From WM-3-3 sp041660045 (GTDB lineage Bacteria > Pseudomonadota > Gammaproteobacteria > Methylococcales > Methylomonadaceae): a stretch of 64,000 bases of DNA. Both the position numbers and the translations under genes were made by a program. This document shows positions 46,489 to 56,167 of the stretch, piece by piece. Under the pieces are notes generated by a model, which made no database searches, had not been told where the DNA came from, and saw only the letters and a list, made by a program, of their open reading frames with translations. The DNA lies in the NCBI GenBank assembly GCA_041660045.1, contig JBAZXA010000008.1, positions 62,001 through 126,000 of the forward strand, read 5' to 3'. Each line of letters opens with the position of its first letter. Positions within the stretch are counted from its first letter, which is position 1.

Positions 46489-47649
46489 CTAATCCCGTTT
46501 AAAGAGTGAATCGTAAGCAGATTGGTATTGAGTAACCATGGCCACCAAAGAAAATTTATTTAACACTGCCTCATAGCTGTTTTGTCCATGTTGTAGGCGT
46601 TTAGCTTTATTATTAACATAGTCTAATATTTTACCTGCCATAGCCGTACTATCAGCAGCCGGAGTCAATGTCCCGGTAATACCGTCCTGAACCAGCTCAG
46701 GATTACCCCCGACCGCTGTGGCGATAACGGGTAACCCGGTTGCCATGGCTTCAAGTATAGTGTTAGAAATGCCTTCTGCGAGTGAAGGCAAAATAAAAAC
46801 ATCTAATCGACGCATAATCTCGGCAATATCGCTACGCTCACCTGGTAACCAAGCTAAATGCTGTAATTGACATTTTTCTAACAAATCCACCGCAGGTTGC
46901 CTTAAAGGCCCATCGCCGACGATAATTAATTTGATATGCTTTTGGATAACCGGTTGCTGTTGGCAAGCTTCAATAAATGCTTGCACTAAGGTTATTTGGT
47001 CTTTAACCCCGTGCATTCTTCCCACTGTGCCAATAATTATGTCATCCGCGCACATTGGAAACGGACAACCCATTAAGTCTGCTTTGTTAGCATTTACCGG
47101 ATAAAACGTATTGGTATCTACGCCGTTACAAATACGGGTTAATCTATGGCTAGGGACATGGATTTTTTCCCGTAAATACTTTTCTAAATGTGCAGATAAA
47201 GGAATATAACGTTGAATAATAGGTTTTATAAGTCGTCTTAAGCATTGGTATTTAACATTACTTCCATTGGGATCGAATATGTCCCAGCCATGTTCCCCGT
47301 GAATTCGATATTTAATCCCTGCAATATAGGCAGGTATTTGATATTCGATGGTAGCTAGATTGCGTGTGTGTACGATCTGTGGCTTTAACTGTTTAAGTAA
47401 CTTATAAAACCGTATAAAAGCAGGCCAGTCTTGACCTTCTTTTTTTTCAAGATGATAAATATCCACATCCAAACGCTTAATGCGCTGTTTAAAATCTGTA
47501 CTGTCTTTCAAGCAAATAATGACATGGCGATAAGCGTCTACAGGCATGGTGTTAATTAAATTTACCAAACCATTTTCCAAACCGCCTATGCCTAACCGGT
47601 AAATAACATGGGCAATCAATGGCGGCGTGTGTTGTGGCTGCGCAGACAT
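46489..47649 (-). CDS. XrtA-associated glycosyltransferase (TIGR03088-like, GT4)
   Basis: The N-terminus PPLIAHVIYRLGIGGLENGL and HRHVIICLKDSTDFK-like spacing match the XrtA-associated TIGR03088 group. The GT4 donor part has IIGTVGRMHGVKDQITLVQA, LAWLPGERSDIAEIMRRLDV and PSLAEGISNTILEAMATGLP. ATG 47649 has AAAGGG eight bases upstream and is preferred to TTG 47655. It lies twelve bases after the TIGR03087-like gene and just before asnB. In the XrtA loci I recall, the exosortase gene falls about here, but there is no room for it. Confidence 0.92.
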   Translation of the reverse strand: MSAQPQHTPPLIAHVIYRLGIGGLENGLVNLINTMPVDAYRHVIICLKDSTDFKQRIKRLDVDIYHLEKKEGQDWPAFIRFYKLLKQLKPQIVHTRNLATIEYQIPAYIAGIKYRIHGEHGWDIFDPNGSNVKYQCLRRLIKPIIQRYIPLSAHLEKYLREKIHVPSHRLTRICNGVDTNTFYPVNANKADLMGCPFPMCADDIIIGTVGRMHGVKDQITLVQAFIEACQQQPVIQKHIKLIIVGDGPLRQPAVDLLEKCQLQHLAWLPGERSDIAEIMRRLDVFILPSLAEGISNTILEAMATGLPVIATAVGGNPELVQDGITGTLTPAADSTAMAGKILDYVNNKAKRLQHGQNSYEAVLNKFSLVAMVTQYQSAYDSLFKRD

Positions 47650-47661
47650 GGGCAATACCCT

Positions 47662-48846
47662 TTAAAATAAGGCTGAGAGCTTTTGTAAACTTTGCGGCCA
47701 ATTAAACTTGCGTTGGACAAAAGTTCGGTTGTTGTCAGATTTGATAGGCTCAACTGCCAGCAAGTCCTTAAGCTGATTAAACATAGCATCGGCATCATCA
47801 CAAATTGACAAGTCTAACTGGTCATCATAAGGTATACCCTCCATCGCACCAGTCGTTGCCACTATAGGCTTAGCCATTGCCATGGCCTCCAAAACCTTAT
47901 TTTGGATACCACGGGCTATTCTTAACGGTGCGACAACAAGACAAGCATAGGCAAGATATGGCCTAACATCAACCACCGCACCAGTCACTACAACATGATT
48001 ATTTTTAGCCAAATTCTGAACGGTTAGCGTAGGATTGCTACCGACTATATAAAACTTTATTTGCGGGCAAACAGCTGAAATTTTGGCAAAGACATGCTCT
48101 ACAAACCATTTAACCGAATCAACATTGGCCCAATAATCCATCGCACCAGTAAAAACGATAACTTTATCCCCCACAGGATAAGGGTTGTCATAGCTTAACT
48201 CCGGATTAAAATAGTCTATATCTACACCATTATGGATGTAACTGATTTTCTCATCAGCAACACTGGCCAAACGTTTAAATAAATCAGCTTCTTGTTCAGA
48301 AACAAACGTGCTAATTTTTGCCCTTAATGCTATCTCCCGTTCATAGCTTAGCAAGAACTTCGCTTCGCGCTGGTACACCCATTTTTCTAAACCCTGCTTT
48401 TTTTCGGCATATTGCCGCCACTTATCGGAATCAACATCAACAAAATCGACAGCCATTTGCACATTAGCGTTATGCTTATTGATATATTGCGCCATCACCG
48501 ATGAAAACACGAAAGCCTTGGTAATTTCATGCTGTTTAATACAAGCACTAATCCAGTCTTGCATCGCCTTATTTCGGTAATAAGGCAAACTCAAAGCTTC
48601 TTGAGACATTAACCCAGTTAAACTTCTTAGCTTGGCCCATTTTGGGCTAATGCTAATAAAACAGGTGCCCGCACAAATATTTTTTAGCTTTTCTATATAT
48701 TGCCAGTCATTTTTATCATCAATAAACGCGGCTAAATAAACCTTATTTTCCGATGCCAGACGTTTTAAAAAATGGTAGGAGCGTATCTTGTCACCTTTAT
48801 TCGGTGGATACGGGATACGATGCGCTAAAAAAAGCAGACTCTCCAT
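47662..48846 (-). CDS. XrtA-associated glycosyltransferase (TIGR03087-like)
   Basis: The start LLFLAHRIPYPPNKGDKIRS followed by YHFLKRLASENKVYLAAFID is the hallmark of the TIGR03087 group. The donor domain carries VIFTGAMDYWANVDSVKWFV, VVTGAVVDVRPYLAYACLVV and IQNKVLEAMAMAKPIVATTG. Length 394 fits. It acts in the cytoplasm on the exopolysaccharide repeat. It follows the FemAB-like gene by 39 bp and is coupled to the next transferase. Confidence 0.94.
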   Translation of the reverse strand: MESLLFLAHRIPYPPNKGDKIRSYHFLKRLASENKVYLAAFIDDKNDWQYIEKLKNICAGTCFISISPKWAKLRSLTGLMSQEALSLPYYRNKAMQDWISACIKQHEITKAFVFSSVMAQYINKHNANVQMAVDFVDVDSDKWRQYAEKKQGLEKWVYQREAKFLLSYEREIALRAKISTFVSEQEADLFKRLASVADEKISYIHNGVDIDYFNPELSYDNPYPVGDKVIVFTGAMDYWANVDSVKWFVEHVFAKISAVCPQIKFYIVGSNPTLTVQNLAKNNHVVVTGAVVDVRPYLAYACLVVAPLRIARGIQNKVLEAMAMAKPIVATTGAMEGIPYDDQLDLSICDDADAMFNQLKDLLAVEPIKSDNNRTFVQRKFNWPQSLQKLSALF

Positions 48847-48885
48847 TATAGATCAATGCTGTTTATCAACATTTAGTGCGCTTTA

Positions 48886-49905
48886 TTAGCCTAAGTCTTT
48901 CGCAAGAAATGGCCCCAACGTTTGGCTCACAGGCAAAGGTAAGCGTTTCCAAGCGCCAATAAAAAACTGGTATTTAGGATTGAGTGGATTAATATCGGGC
49001 ATTGCCTTGGCTTTTACCAAATGAAATTCATAGAATAATGGTTCGGGTTGAAAGCCCCAGTTTTTCTTAAAATTATAAGGTCCAGTACCCATCTTGCTGC
49101 GGCCATAGTCAAATACTTTGACATTTTTTTCCACTGCCCTACGCATCACTTCCCAATACATAAAATCGTTTGCCTTTAAATCACGGGCTTGATTTATGCC
49201 ACCACCATAGTATGGCAAAACTTCATCTTTAAAATAAAAGCTCATGACACTCGCAACCGGTTTACCTTGATGTTCTACAGTTAATATTTCACATTTTGCG
49301 CCAAATACTTGTTTTAAAATCTTAAAATACTTTTTAGGGAAAACCGGTGTACCTAGGTTTCGAACACTTTCTGAATACGCTTTATGTAACCTGTCAACAT
49401 CGTTATCGATAACGCTGATTAAGCCTGCATCTATAGCTTTTCTTACCACCGCCCGTTGCTTACGGGGAATGGCCAACATATTTTTTTCGACATCATCTTC
49501 TAAGTTTTTTCTAAATGTGACATAAAGTTCCTTATAAGGCCGACCTGGATTTTTTTGCTCGCGATTACGTAACTCCAGGCTATCCACACCGAGTTCTTCC
49601 GCCAGACGGCATGCCTCTTGGTCTAATTGTTGATAGCTGGCATCATCGTTTGCAACAATACCGCCATACACACAAAACGCATTGGACACTAAATTATTAC
49701 CAAACAATAAGCTGTTAATATGTACTAAGGGCAAAATACCAGTAATGTTGCCATCATTTTCAACATATAAATAATAGGTTTTATGGCCAAAGGCTTCTTC
49801 GATAGCATCTTTCCAACCCGACAGATGAAAAAATGTAGCATCCTTAGCTGCTTCAACATAGCTATCCCAGCGCGAATAATTTGCCTTATCCAGTGTTTTA
49901 ATCAT
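48886..49905 (-). CDS. FemAB-like protein, XrtA-associated
   Basis: A double-GNAT-fold protein of the FemAB family (339 residues). Family features include YSRWDSYVEAAKDATFFHLS, GWKDAIEEAFGHKTYYLYVE, a middle LRNREQ block and, near the end, DYGRSKMGTGPYNFKKNWGF. FemAB enzymes transfer amino acids from aminoacyl-tRNA; the XrtA-associated branch is presumed to attach an amino acid to the exopolysaccharide or a linked protein, but its substrate is not established. It is in the usual place between deacetylase and TIGR03087-like genes. Confidence 0.93.
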   Translation of the reverse strand: MIKTLDKANYSRWDSYVEAAKDATFFHLSGWKDAIEEAFGHKTYYLYVENDGNITGILPLVHINSLLFGNNLVSNAFCVYGGIVANDDASYQQLDQEACRLAEELGVDSLELRNREQKNPGRPYKELYVTFRKNLEDDVEKNMLAIPRKQRAVVRKAIDAGLISVIDNDVDRLHKAYSESVRNLGTPVFPKKYFKILKQVFGAKCEILTVEHQGKPVASVMSFYFKDEVLPYYGGGINQARDLKANDFMYWEVMRRAVEKNVKVFDYGRSKMGTGPYNFKKNWGFQPEPLFYEFHLVKAKAMPDINPLNPKYQFFIGAWKRLPLPVSQTLGPFLAKDLG

Positions 49906-49944
49906 GTCTTGCCCTGTATGTCGCTTATTTGAAGGTATTGGGGG

Positions 49945-50802
49945 TTACTTGGTTTGCTTAAGAAAAACATTTTCCATGGTATCCCAAGTAAAATCTTGTA
50001 ATAGCCTGGATATTCTATTTTCCATTTTGCTTAGATTAAGGTAGTGCCTAGTTCTTGCCTTTAAGCTTAGACCAATTTGTCGAGGTTGCCCGGGGTCAAT
50101 TTCCCAGGGATGAAAATAAAATATAGCGGCTTGCTGCTCCCGTTGATTTACATGATTAAATGCTAATTTTGAAAATAGATAAGGGTAAAACCTAAAAAAT
50201 CCGCCACCCCCGCAAGGCAGGTTTTTTTTACCTAATGCCAAGGTGGTAATCGGAATTTCTTTAAAATCGCAGCCTTCAAAGGGATAGTAGGCAAACCGTG
50301 GTGCCTCTGGCATACCATAAAGATCGTGCTTAACCGGATAAATACTCGAACTGTATTTAAACCCTTGCTCGTTTAATACATCTAAGGCCCAAATATTTTT
50401 GGCACCAATAGAATAACTAGCCGCACGGTAACCTTTGACTTCAACACCCGCTAAATCTTCTAATATCTGCTTGGTTTTAGTGACATCTTGGCGAAATTGT
50501 TCAGGCGTCTGTTGCGTTACCCGGATGTGTTCATAGCCATGACATGCTAATTCATGGCCTTCATTAACTATGCGTGTGACTATATCGGGGTAACGTTCAG
50601 CTACCCAACCTAAGGTAAAAAAAGTTGCCTTAATATTCGCCTGTTGGAATAAATCTAAAACTTTGTTGGTATTCTCTGCAACCCGATGTGGCAAACACTC
50701 CCATTGTGACTTCTGGATGTAAGGTTCAAACGCAGAAACTTGAAAATAGTCCTCAACATCAACCGTCATTGCATTGGTTTTTATTTTATCTAAGTTCATC
50801 AT
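49945..50802 (-). CDS. XrtA-associated polysaccharide deacetylase
   Basis: A NodB-type deacetylase (285 residues) with the C-terminal extension typical of XrtA loci. AMTVDVEDYFQVSAFEPYI gives the Asp pair, ELACHGYEHIRVTQQ the His-x3-His zinc site, and KGYRAASYSIG the next motif; AIFYFHPWEIDPGQPRQIG ends the domain. No signal peptide is seen. It should deacetylate amino sugars of the exopolysaccharide. It follows the 2-epimerase gene by four bases. Confidence 0.93.
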   Translation of the reverse strand: MMNLDKIKTNAMTVDVEDYFQVSAFEPYIQKSQWECLPHRVAENTNKVLDLFQQANIKATFFTLGWVAERYPDIVTRIVNEGHELACHGYEHIRVTQQTPEQFRQDVTKTKQILEDLAGVEVKGYRAASYSIGAKNIWALDVLNEQGFKYSSSIYPVKHDLYGMPEAPRFAYYPFEGCDFKEIPITTLALGKKNLPCGGGGFFRFYPYLFSKLAFNHVNQREQQAAIFYFHPWEIDPGQPRQIGLSLKARTRHYLNLSKMENRISRLLQDFTWDTMENVFLKQTK

Positions 50803-50806
50803 AAAA

Positions 50807-51925
50807 TTAGACGTAAATGGAATGGATTATATTTACGATACGTTCGGCCGCTTTCCCATCCCATAATTCGGGTATACGGCCTGATTTACCACCCGTGGCC
50901 AAAATATCCGCAACACTGTTTTTGATTAGCAAAGGATCAACGCCGACTATAGTATTGGTGCCTTGTTCTACGGTAATCGGCCGTTCCGTGTTTTCCCGCA
51001 AAGTAATGCAAGGTATACCCAATGCTGTACTTTCTTCTTGTAAGCCACCTGAATCGGTCAATACCATTTTTGCCGATTGCATTAACCCTAACATTTCCAG
51101 ATAACCCACTGGCGGCAGGCAAATAATCTGTGCTTGCTGGACCATATCTAATAAACCTTCCTGTTCGATCCTAGCTTGAGTCCTAGGATGGACAGGAAAG
51201 ATCACCGGTAATTTTTGGCTAACTTCACTTAGGCATAAAAGTAAACTTTTTAGCGTTTTTGGCTCATCAACATTAGAAGGCCGGTGCAAGGTCAATAATG
51301 CATAAGCCGCTGGGTCAATTAATTTGGTAATGCCGTATTGCTGCAATGTTTGCTGGAAAGGTACTGCTTGTCGGGTATGCGTCAATAAGGTATCAATCAT
51401 GACATTGCCAGTAAAATATATGCGCTGTTTTGCAATACCTTCATTTAACAAATTAGTTTCGGCACTGCGTTCAGTTGTAAATAAACTATCAGAAATTTGA
51501 TCTGTTAAAATCCGGTTTATTTCTTCAGGCATTTGCCGATCGTAGCTTCTTAGACCCGCTTCAACATGGATTAAAGGGATATTTTTTTTTACTGCAACTA
51601 GGCCACAAGCAATAGTTGAATTGACATCACCCACCACTAAAACTGCGCAGGGTTTGACTTGATCTAGTACCGGTTCAAATTTAACCATAATATTGGCGGT
51701 TTGTTCAGAGTGTGACCCTGAACCCACACCTAAATCTATATCCGGCTCTGGAATATCCAATTGTTCAAAAAAGGAAGCTTTCATGGCTGCATCGTAATGC
51801 TGGCCGGTATGCACCAAATAAGGCTCTAATGTGTCTTGCAAGGTTTTTAAAGCCTTAATGATAGGTGCAATTTTCATAAAATTGGGTCTTGCTCCTACGA
51901 CGCAGACAAGCGTTTTTTTATTCAT
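50807..51925 (-). CDS. wecB: UDP-N-acetylglucosamine 2-epimerase (non-hydrolysing)
   Basis: Makes UDP-ManNAc from UDP-GlcNAc. Motifs are typical of WecB: VCVVGARPNFMKIAPIIKAL, HTGQHYDAAMKASFFEQLDI, VVGDVNSTIACGLVAVK, IPLIHVEAGLRSYDRQMPEE (with its catalytic acids) and TDSGGLQEESTALGIP. At 372 residues it has full length. With the TviB-like dehydrogenase and the epimerase further upstream it supplies the sugars of the exopolysaccharide. WecB is a regular member of XrtA loci. Confidence 0.95.
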   Translation of the reverse strand: MNKKTLVCVVGARPNFMKIAPIIKALKTLQDTLEPYLVHTGQHYDAAMKASFFEQLDIPEPDIDLGVGSGSHSEQTANIMVKFEPVLDQVKPCAVLVVGDVNSTIACGLVAVKKNIPLIHVEAGLRSYDRQMPEEINRILTDQISDSLFTTERSAETNLLNEGIAKQRIYFTGNVMIDTLLTHTRQAVPFQQTLQQYGITKLIDPAAYALLTLHRPSNVDEPKTLKSLLLCLSEVSQKLPVIFPVHPRTQARIEQEGLLDMVQQAQIICLPPVGYLEMLGLMQSAKMVLTDSGGLQEESTALGIPCITLRENTERPITVEQGTNTIVGVDPLLIKNSVADILATGGKSGRIPELWDGKAAERIVNIIHSIYV

Positions 51926-52040
51926 GCCAGTTTTTACCCTAGACTTAGATCGTTTGAAACAACGGCAAATTTAAGTACTCCAGCGCTTATGGTGACTGTT
52001 AAATCACAACAAATACATCAGCACCCAACCTGCACCATAC

Positions 52041-53636
52041 TCAAAACCGCATATTGACTGAAGCTGTAGCTCGGTTTTCTTGAAATTCATTCGCTAATGT
52101 TGATGATGTTTGATTTAAATGCCGAAACTCCAAACGCCCTGTTGCCGCATTATTAATAGACCTATTTATCCCAACTGCTACATCGTAACGGGTCAAATTC
52201 GAAGAAGAATTGTCAATTAAAGACACCGCGCCATTAGATTGTTGCCAATTTGGGTTAATAAAAGCAGATGTCTTGGGTGCAAACTGCCAAGTCCAACTTG
52301 CTCCTAAACCACGCACTTCTTCATTTCGACGGGTAATTTGAAATACCCTATCTTCATTGAAAGCATTAGCGGTGACCGTACTTTTACCGGTTTGATAAGA
52401 GACCGAAAAACTCCAGCGTTTTCGGGTAATCACTTCGTTGGTTAAAGTAGGTAAATTAATGGCAAATTGGACAGGTTGGTTAGTGACTGGATTTAATAAG
52501 GTATTGCCAAATGGGTCTTGCAGCGTAAAAACCCGTTGTTGCAATAATAACGCCTGCGTAGTTGTGGTGTCATTATCATGGGCTATCGTCCAAATTGAAT
52601 TACGGGTTTTATAATTCAGATTGGTCTGGAAAGTATCACCTGTATTTAAGCCCACCTTCCTATTTCGATAGGTTGTGCTCCAACTAAAACGTTGTATTGG
52701 CGATAGATTCACCGTGACAAAACTATTATTGCCGTATCCCGCCTCGATGCTATACCGCTGGCTTGGTATCCATTGGGCACCAACAGTATAAAATGCACCA
52801 TTATTGCTGGTTGTAGTATTGTTTTGAAAACTATTATTACTAAAGCCACCTTGAGTAAAAACATTAAAATAGGGGCTTAAAGCAGCTCGTATGGTCGCAT
52901 TGGCGGTCTGAAACCTTACATCGTCACTATTCGAACGCAAGCTTTCATTATTATCGAAAGATAGCCCCCAAGAGATCCGCTTAAAATCAGGGCCACTACT
53001 TAACTGCAAAGTTTCCTCTAAGCTGACCGTATCGGAAATTGCATTTGCCACTGTGGCATTAGATCCAACGGTTACGGTATTAAAGTTAAACCTAAAATTA
53101 CCCCGGGCCAGATTGCCGAACCGTGGCGTAATATAAGGTGAAATGTTGAATGTGGAAACCGTAGTACTATTGCCAGTGCCAGAAATATTGTCATTGGCTG
53201 AACGTATATTATTTAAATTTTGCTGGCTAATGGAACTGCCTGTATTTAAGAACAAAAGGTTGTTGCTTAATGTCGTTGTTGAACTATGTTGTAATTGATT
53301 CGCTATTCGAAACTTACTATCACCGTTAGAATTATATAAATTCTGCATTCTATAATTTAGGTTTAAACGGGACTTGGCAGAATTAGCGATAATTGAAACA
53401 CCTGGGCTAACTTCTGTTACAAAAGCCCCTATTTCGCTACCTGGCGGTGATAAACGTATATTATCGCTATAAATTTCTTGTAGCTGTACTGACGGCACCA
53501 CATTCCAAGTAACACCAAAGACTTCAATTTGAGAACAAATGAGATAACTGGCGACTATAAACTTTAGGGTTAATGCTTTCCATTGTTTTCTTTGAATAGC
53601 AGGCCGCTGTTCAATTAGCATAGTGCCCATAGCCAT
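52041..53636 (-). CDS. XrtA-associated outer-membrane beta-barrel protein (TIGR03016-like)
   Basis: About 530 residues: a signal peptide after a basic start (WKALTLKFIVASYLICSQIEVFG) and a long run of alternating hydrophobic/polar beta strands rich in Asn, Thr and Ser. It ends in an aromatic terminal strand (ENRATASVNMRF), as outer-membrane barrels do. YSDNIRLSPPGSEIGAFVTE is the family signature near the N-terminus. It probably forms the outer-membrane part of polysaccharide secretion. Start uncertain: ATG 53636, 53630 or 53621; all lie inside the end of the upstream kinase gene. Confidence 0.88.
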   Translation of the reverse strand: MAMGTMLIEQRPAIQRKQWKALTLKFIVASYLICSQIEVFGVTWNVVPSVQLQEIYSDNIRLSPPGSEIGAFVTEVSPGVSIIANSAKSRLNLNYRMQNLYNSNGDSKFRIANQLQHSSTTTLSNNLLFLNTGSSISQQNLNNIRSANDNISGTGNSTTVSTFNISPYITPRFGNLARGNFRFNFNTVTVGSNATVANAISDTVSLEETLQLSSGPDFKRISWGLSFDNNESLRSNSDDVRFQTANATIRAALSPYFNVFTQGGFSNNSFQNNTTTSNNGAFYTVGAQWIPSQRYSIEAGYGNNSFVTVNLSPIQRFSWSTTYRNRKVGLNTGDTFQTNLNYKTRNSIWTIAHDNDTTTTQALLLQQRVFTLQDPFGNTLLNPVTNQPVQFAINLPTLTNEVITRKRWSFSVSYQTGKSTVTANAFNEDRVFQITRRNEEVRGLGASWTWQFAPKTSAFINPNWQQSNGAVSLIDNSSSNLTRYDVAVGINRSINNAATGRLEFRHLNQTSSTLANEFQENRATASVNMRF

Positions 53637-54507
53637 AATAGTTACGCTCAATACTTGAATGGGCTTTATTTAACAAAGCCAAGACAATATCGCAATCACT
53701 TAAAATTTGAACCGACTCCATGACGACTGAACGCAAGGTTTTTTCTGCCTCGATCACCAAAACGATTTGTCCAACTAAACTCAGCAACACATGGCCTTGA
53801 CTGGCAACCAACAAAGGTGGCGTATCAAAAATGACAATACGGTCGGCATACCGCTCGCTTAACTCATTAGCCAATTTAATCATCCGGTTACTCGCTAATA
53901 ATTCTGTAGAATGTTGATGCCGTTTACCCGCACAAATAATCCTTAAATTATCCACATCGGTATCTTTAACAATGTCAGAGAATTGTATATCTTCATTCTC
54001 CAGATAATCAATAAGCCCCATATCTTCTTGAATTCCCAACGACTTTGCAATCGAAGGCCTAGCCACATCCGCATCTATTAATAACACTTGCTTATCCATT
54101 TCCATAGAAATGGATAAGGCTAAGTTGATTGCCGAATACGTTTTGCCTTCACCCGGTAAACTGCTAGTGATAAGAATTAAGTTTGACTTTTCAATATCCT
54201 TACTATTTTTCCCAATAGCATTATCAATTAAAGGACGTTTAATAATCCGATATTCTTCAGCTTTTTGTGAATGGCTGTCTTCTTTTGTAATATAGCCATG
54301 CTTTTTTAATAAATCCCATCGAATGTGGACTAACCGTTGTTTTTCAGTCAATTTTGGCGCTTGCTTTTGCGCTTCGACTGCGCCAACTACTTGTCGTTCC
54401 ATTGCCCCAACTATGACATCTTGATCTTCAGGCTTTGCTTCATGGCTTAGATCGAACATCGAATTTGTCAGGTTAGCTTTTTCCAATGCCTTTTCAATAT
54501 TACTCAT
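53611..54507 (-). CDS. XrtA-associated tyrosine autokinase (BY-kinase-like)
   Basis: Cytoplasmic P-loop kinase that controls polysaccharide length with the Wzz-like partner. Walker A is in ITSSLPGEGKTYSAINLAL (about 113-131), Walker A' in VLLIDADVARPSIAKSLG, and Walker B in IVIFDTPPLL. The C-terminus has a short Tyr cluster (RNYYGYGHY) that would be autophosphorylated. It is a separate protein from the membrane part, as usual in XrtA loci. Nine bases separate it from the chain-length gene upstream. Confidence 0.93.
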   Translation of the reverse strand: MSNIEKALEKANLTNSMFDLSHEAKPEDQDVIVGAMERQVVGAVEAQKQAPKLTEKQRLVHIRWDLLKKHGYITKEDSHSQKAEEYRIIKRPLIDNAIGKNSKDIEKSNLILITSSLPGEGKTYSAINLALSISMEMDKQVLLIDADVARPSIAKSLGIQEDMGLIDYLENEDIQFSDIVKDTDVDNLRIICAGKRHQHSTELLASNRMIKLANELSERYADRIVIFDTPPLLVASQGHVLLSLVGQIVLVIEAEKTLRSVVMESVQILSDCDIVLALLNKAHSSIERNYYGYGHYAN

Positions 54508-54516
54508 TAGACACTC

Positions 54517-56112
54517 CTAAAGAAAAGATGATAATGCACCATAAATCCCATGTGCTAACTGCTTGATGTCAACATGGGCAGGCATGGAAATTTCAACAAC
54601 TAACAGAGCCACATAAATAATTATCAACCCTAATAATGCCCCTACAGCTTTATAATCCCGTGCAAAAAAATGACTTTCCTGTTCATTAGAAAATGAGATT
54701 GTACCTAAAATTGGCAGACCCGTATCAGCCCTAACTTGCCGGGTGGCTACAAATGTTGGCCTTAGTAAAATCAGCAATAAACTTAACGCAACCCCTGCGG
54801 CAACCCCAAAAATGAAAACCACCGAAGATAACAGTAACCGGTTTGGAGAAGAAGGTTCTAAGGGCTTATTTGGGGGATCAGCAATCTTAAATTTAAGGGC
54901 ATTTACTTGCGTATCTACCTTCTCAGATATATTAGCTTGTTCACGACGCTGAATTAAACTTTCATAATTGCCTTTTATTGCTTCATAGTCGCGATTAAGA
55001 TTCTCAACTTCAGTTTCAATAGACAAGCGATTGTTCAATTCTTCCTGTAACGTAACTAGCCTAGCTTTTAAGTTTTCTACTCTAGCCCGCATGGATGCAA
55101 TATTGGCATCCGCTTCATTTAGCGCTACTTTGACGGACTGTACATAGGGGTTTTCCATTGCTTTTAAGTCAAACCCTGATTCTTCTGTTGGACTCTCCGC
55201 GGCTTGAAGCGCTAATTTCTCGTCCCTTAGTTTTTCGAGTTCGATAATTGTTTTTTCAATATGGACAATTTCCGGATGATTTTTTGTATATTTAAGCAAT
55301 AACTCATCGCGTCTTTGCTTTAGTTCATTGATCCGAATATCCTGCGGGCTTGATGCCGCACCTGTTTCTGCGGTTTCAAGATCGCTAAACTCATCTTCTT
55401 CACCGGAAGCCATTGCTTCTTCAAGTTGTTCATTTAATGCTTGTTTTCTTGATATTGCTTCATTCAACTGCAACTCAGCCTCTTCAACTACCAATTTCAT
55501 TTGTTGAATTTGGCTAATCTGGTCTGCGCCTTGACCAGGCAATAAACCGAGATTTGCGCGTTTAAAATTTTCCCTTGCTTTTTCAGCGTTTCTTAAACGG
55601 ATTTCATATTCTTGTATTTGGCCTTCAATAAAGCGTTGCGCCTCATCAGTATCTCCCAATGAACGCAATTGCGTTTGCTCTGAAAAAACAGTTAACACCG
55701 CTTGCACAACATCCCTTGCTTCTTCAGGGCTTTTCGCTTCGTAGCTGATAGAAAACAATTCGTTATTGCCACCTGAGATCTTAATATTGTTCTTTAACAG
55801 ATCATGCGCATCTAAGCCTTTCATACTTGCCAAATTAGCAATTTGTTCAAGATTTTTTTGCGTGAACATTAACTGTTTCATTACCCGCAATAAACCATCG
55901 ACATCAACCTGAATAGCCAAGCCGCTCAATAAAGGCCTTAACATAGTACGTGTATCGACATGTACTCTTGCCGAGGAACTGTATTTATCTGGCATATTAT
56001 ATATATAGGTCCACCCAACCAAACTTATTGCCCAAGCTACGATAATGGCGGCCCATTTGTATCTTAAGGCGCCTTTAGCGTAATAGATGATTTCAGAAAT
56101 CTGCTCTTGCAT
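54517..56112 (-). CDS. XrtA-associated chain-length determinant (Wzz-like)
   Basis: An inner-membrane co-polymerase of 531 residues. A first membrane helix lies at about 19-35; next come the Wzz motif WTYIYNMPDKYSSSARVHVD and a long coiled-coil region from about residue 150 to 400 (for example ENLKARLVTLQEELNNRLSI). The Pro-rich segment PPNKPLEPSSPNRLLL precedes the second helix. A further C-terminal helix (AVGALLGLIIIYVALLVVEI) follows, as in XrtA-type members. It sets chain length with the kinase encoded just downstream. Confidence 0.93.
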   Translation of the reverse strand: MQEQISEIIYYAKGALRYKWAAIIVAWAISLVGWTYIYNMPDKYSSSARVHVDTRTMLRPLLSGLAIQVDVDGLLRVMKQLMFTQKNLEQIANLASMKGLDAHDLLKNNIKISGGNNELFSISYEAKSPEEARDVVQAVLTVFSEQTQLRSLGDTDEAQRFIEGQIQEYEIRLRNAEKARENFKRANLGLLPGQGADQISQIQQMKLVVEEAELQLNEAISRKQALNEQLEEAMASGEEDEFSDLETAETGAASSPQDIRINELKQRRDELLLKYTKNHPEIVHIEKTIIELEKLRDEKLALQAAESPTEESGFDLKAMENPYVQSVKVALNEADANIASMRARVENLKARLVTLQEELNNRLSIETEVENLNRDYEAIKGNYESLIQRREQANISEKVDTQVNALKFKIADPPNKPLEPSSPNRLLLSSVVFIFGVAAGVALSLLLILLRPTFVATRQVRADTGLPILGTISFSNEQESHFFARDYKAVGALLGLIIIYVALLVVEISMPAHVDIKQLAHGIYGALSSFL

Positions 56113-56167
56113 GGCTAGTTAAATCTCAATGGCTATGAATACAAAATGCATAAAAAATATCAAACAG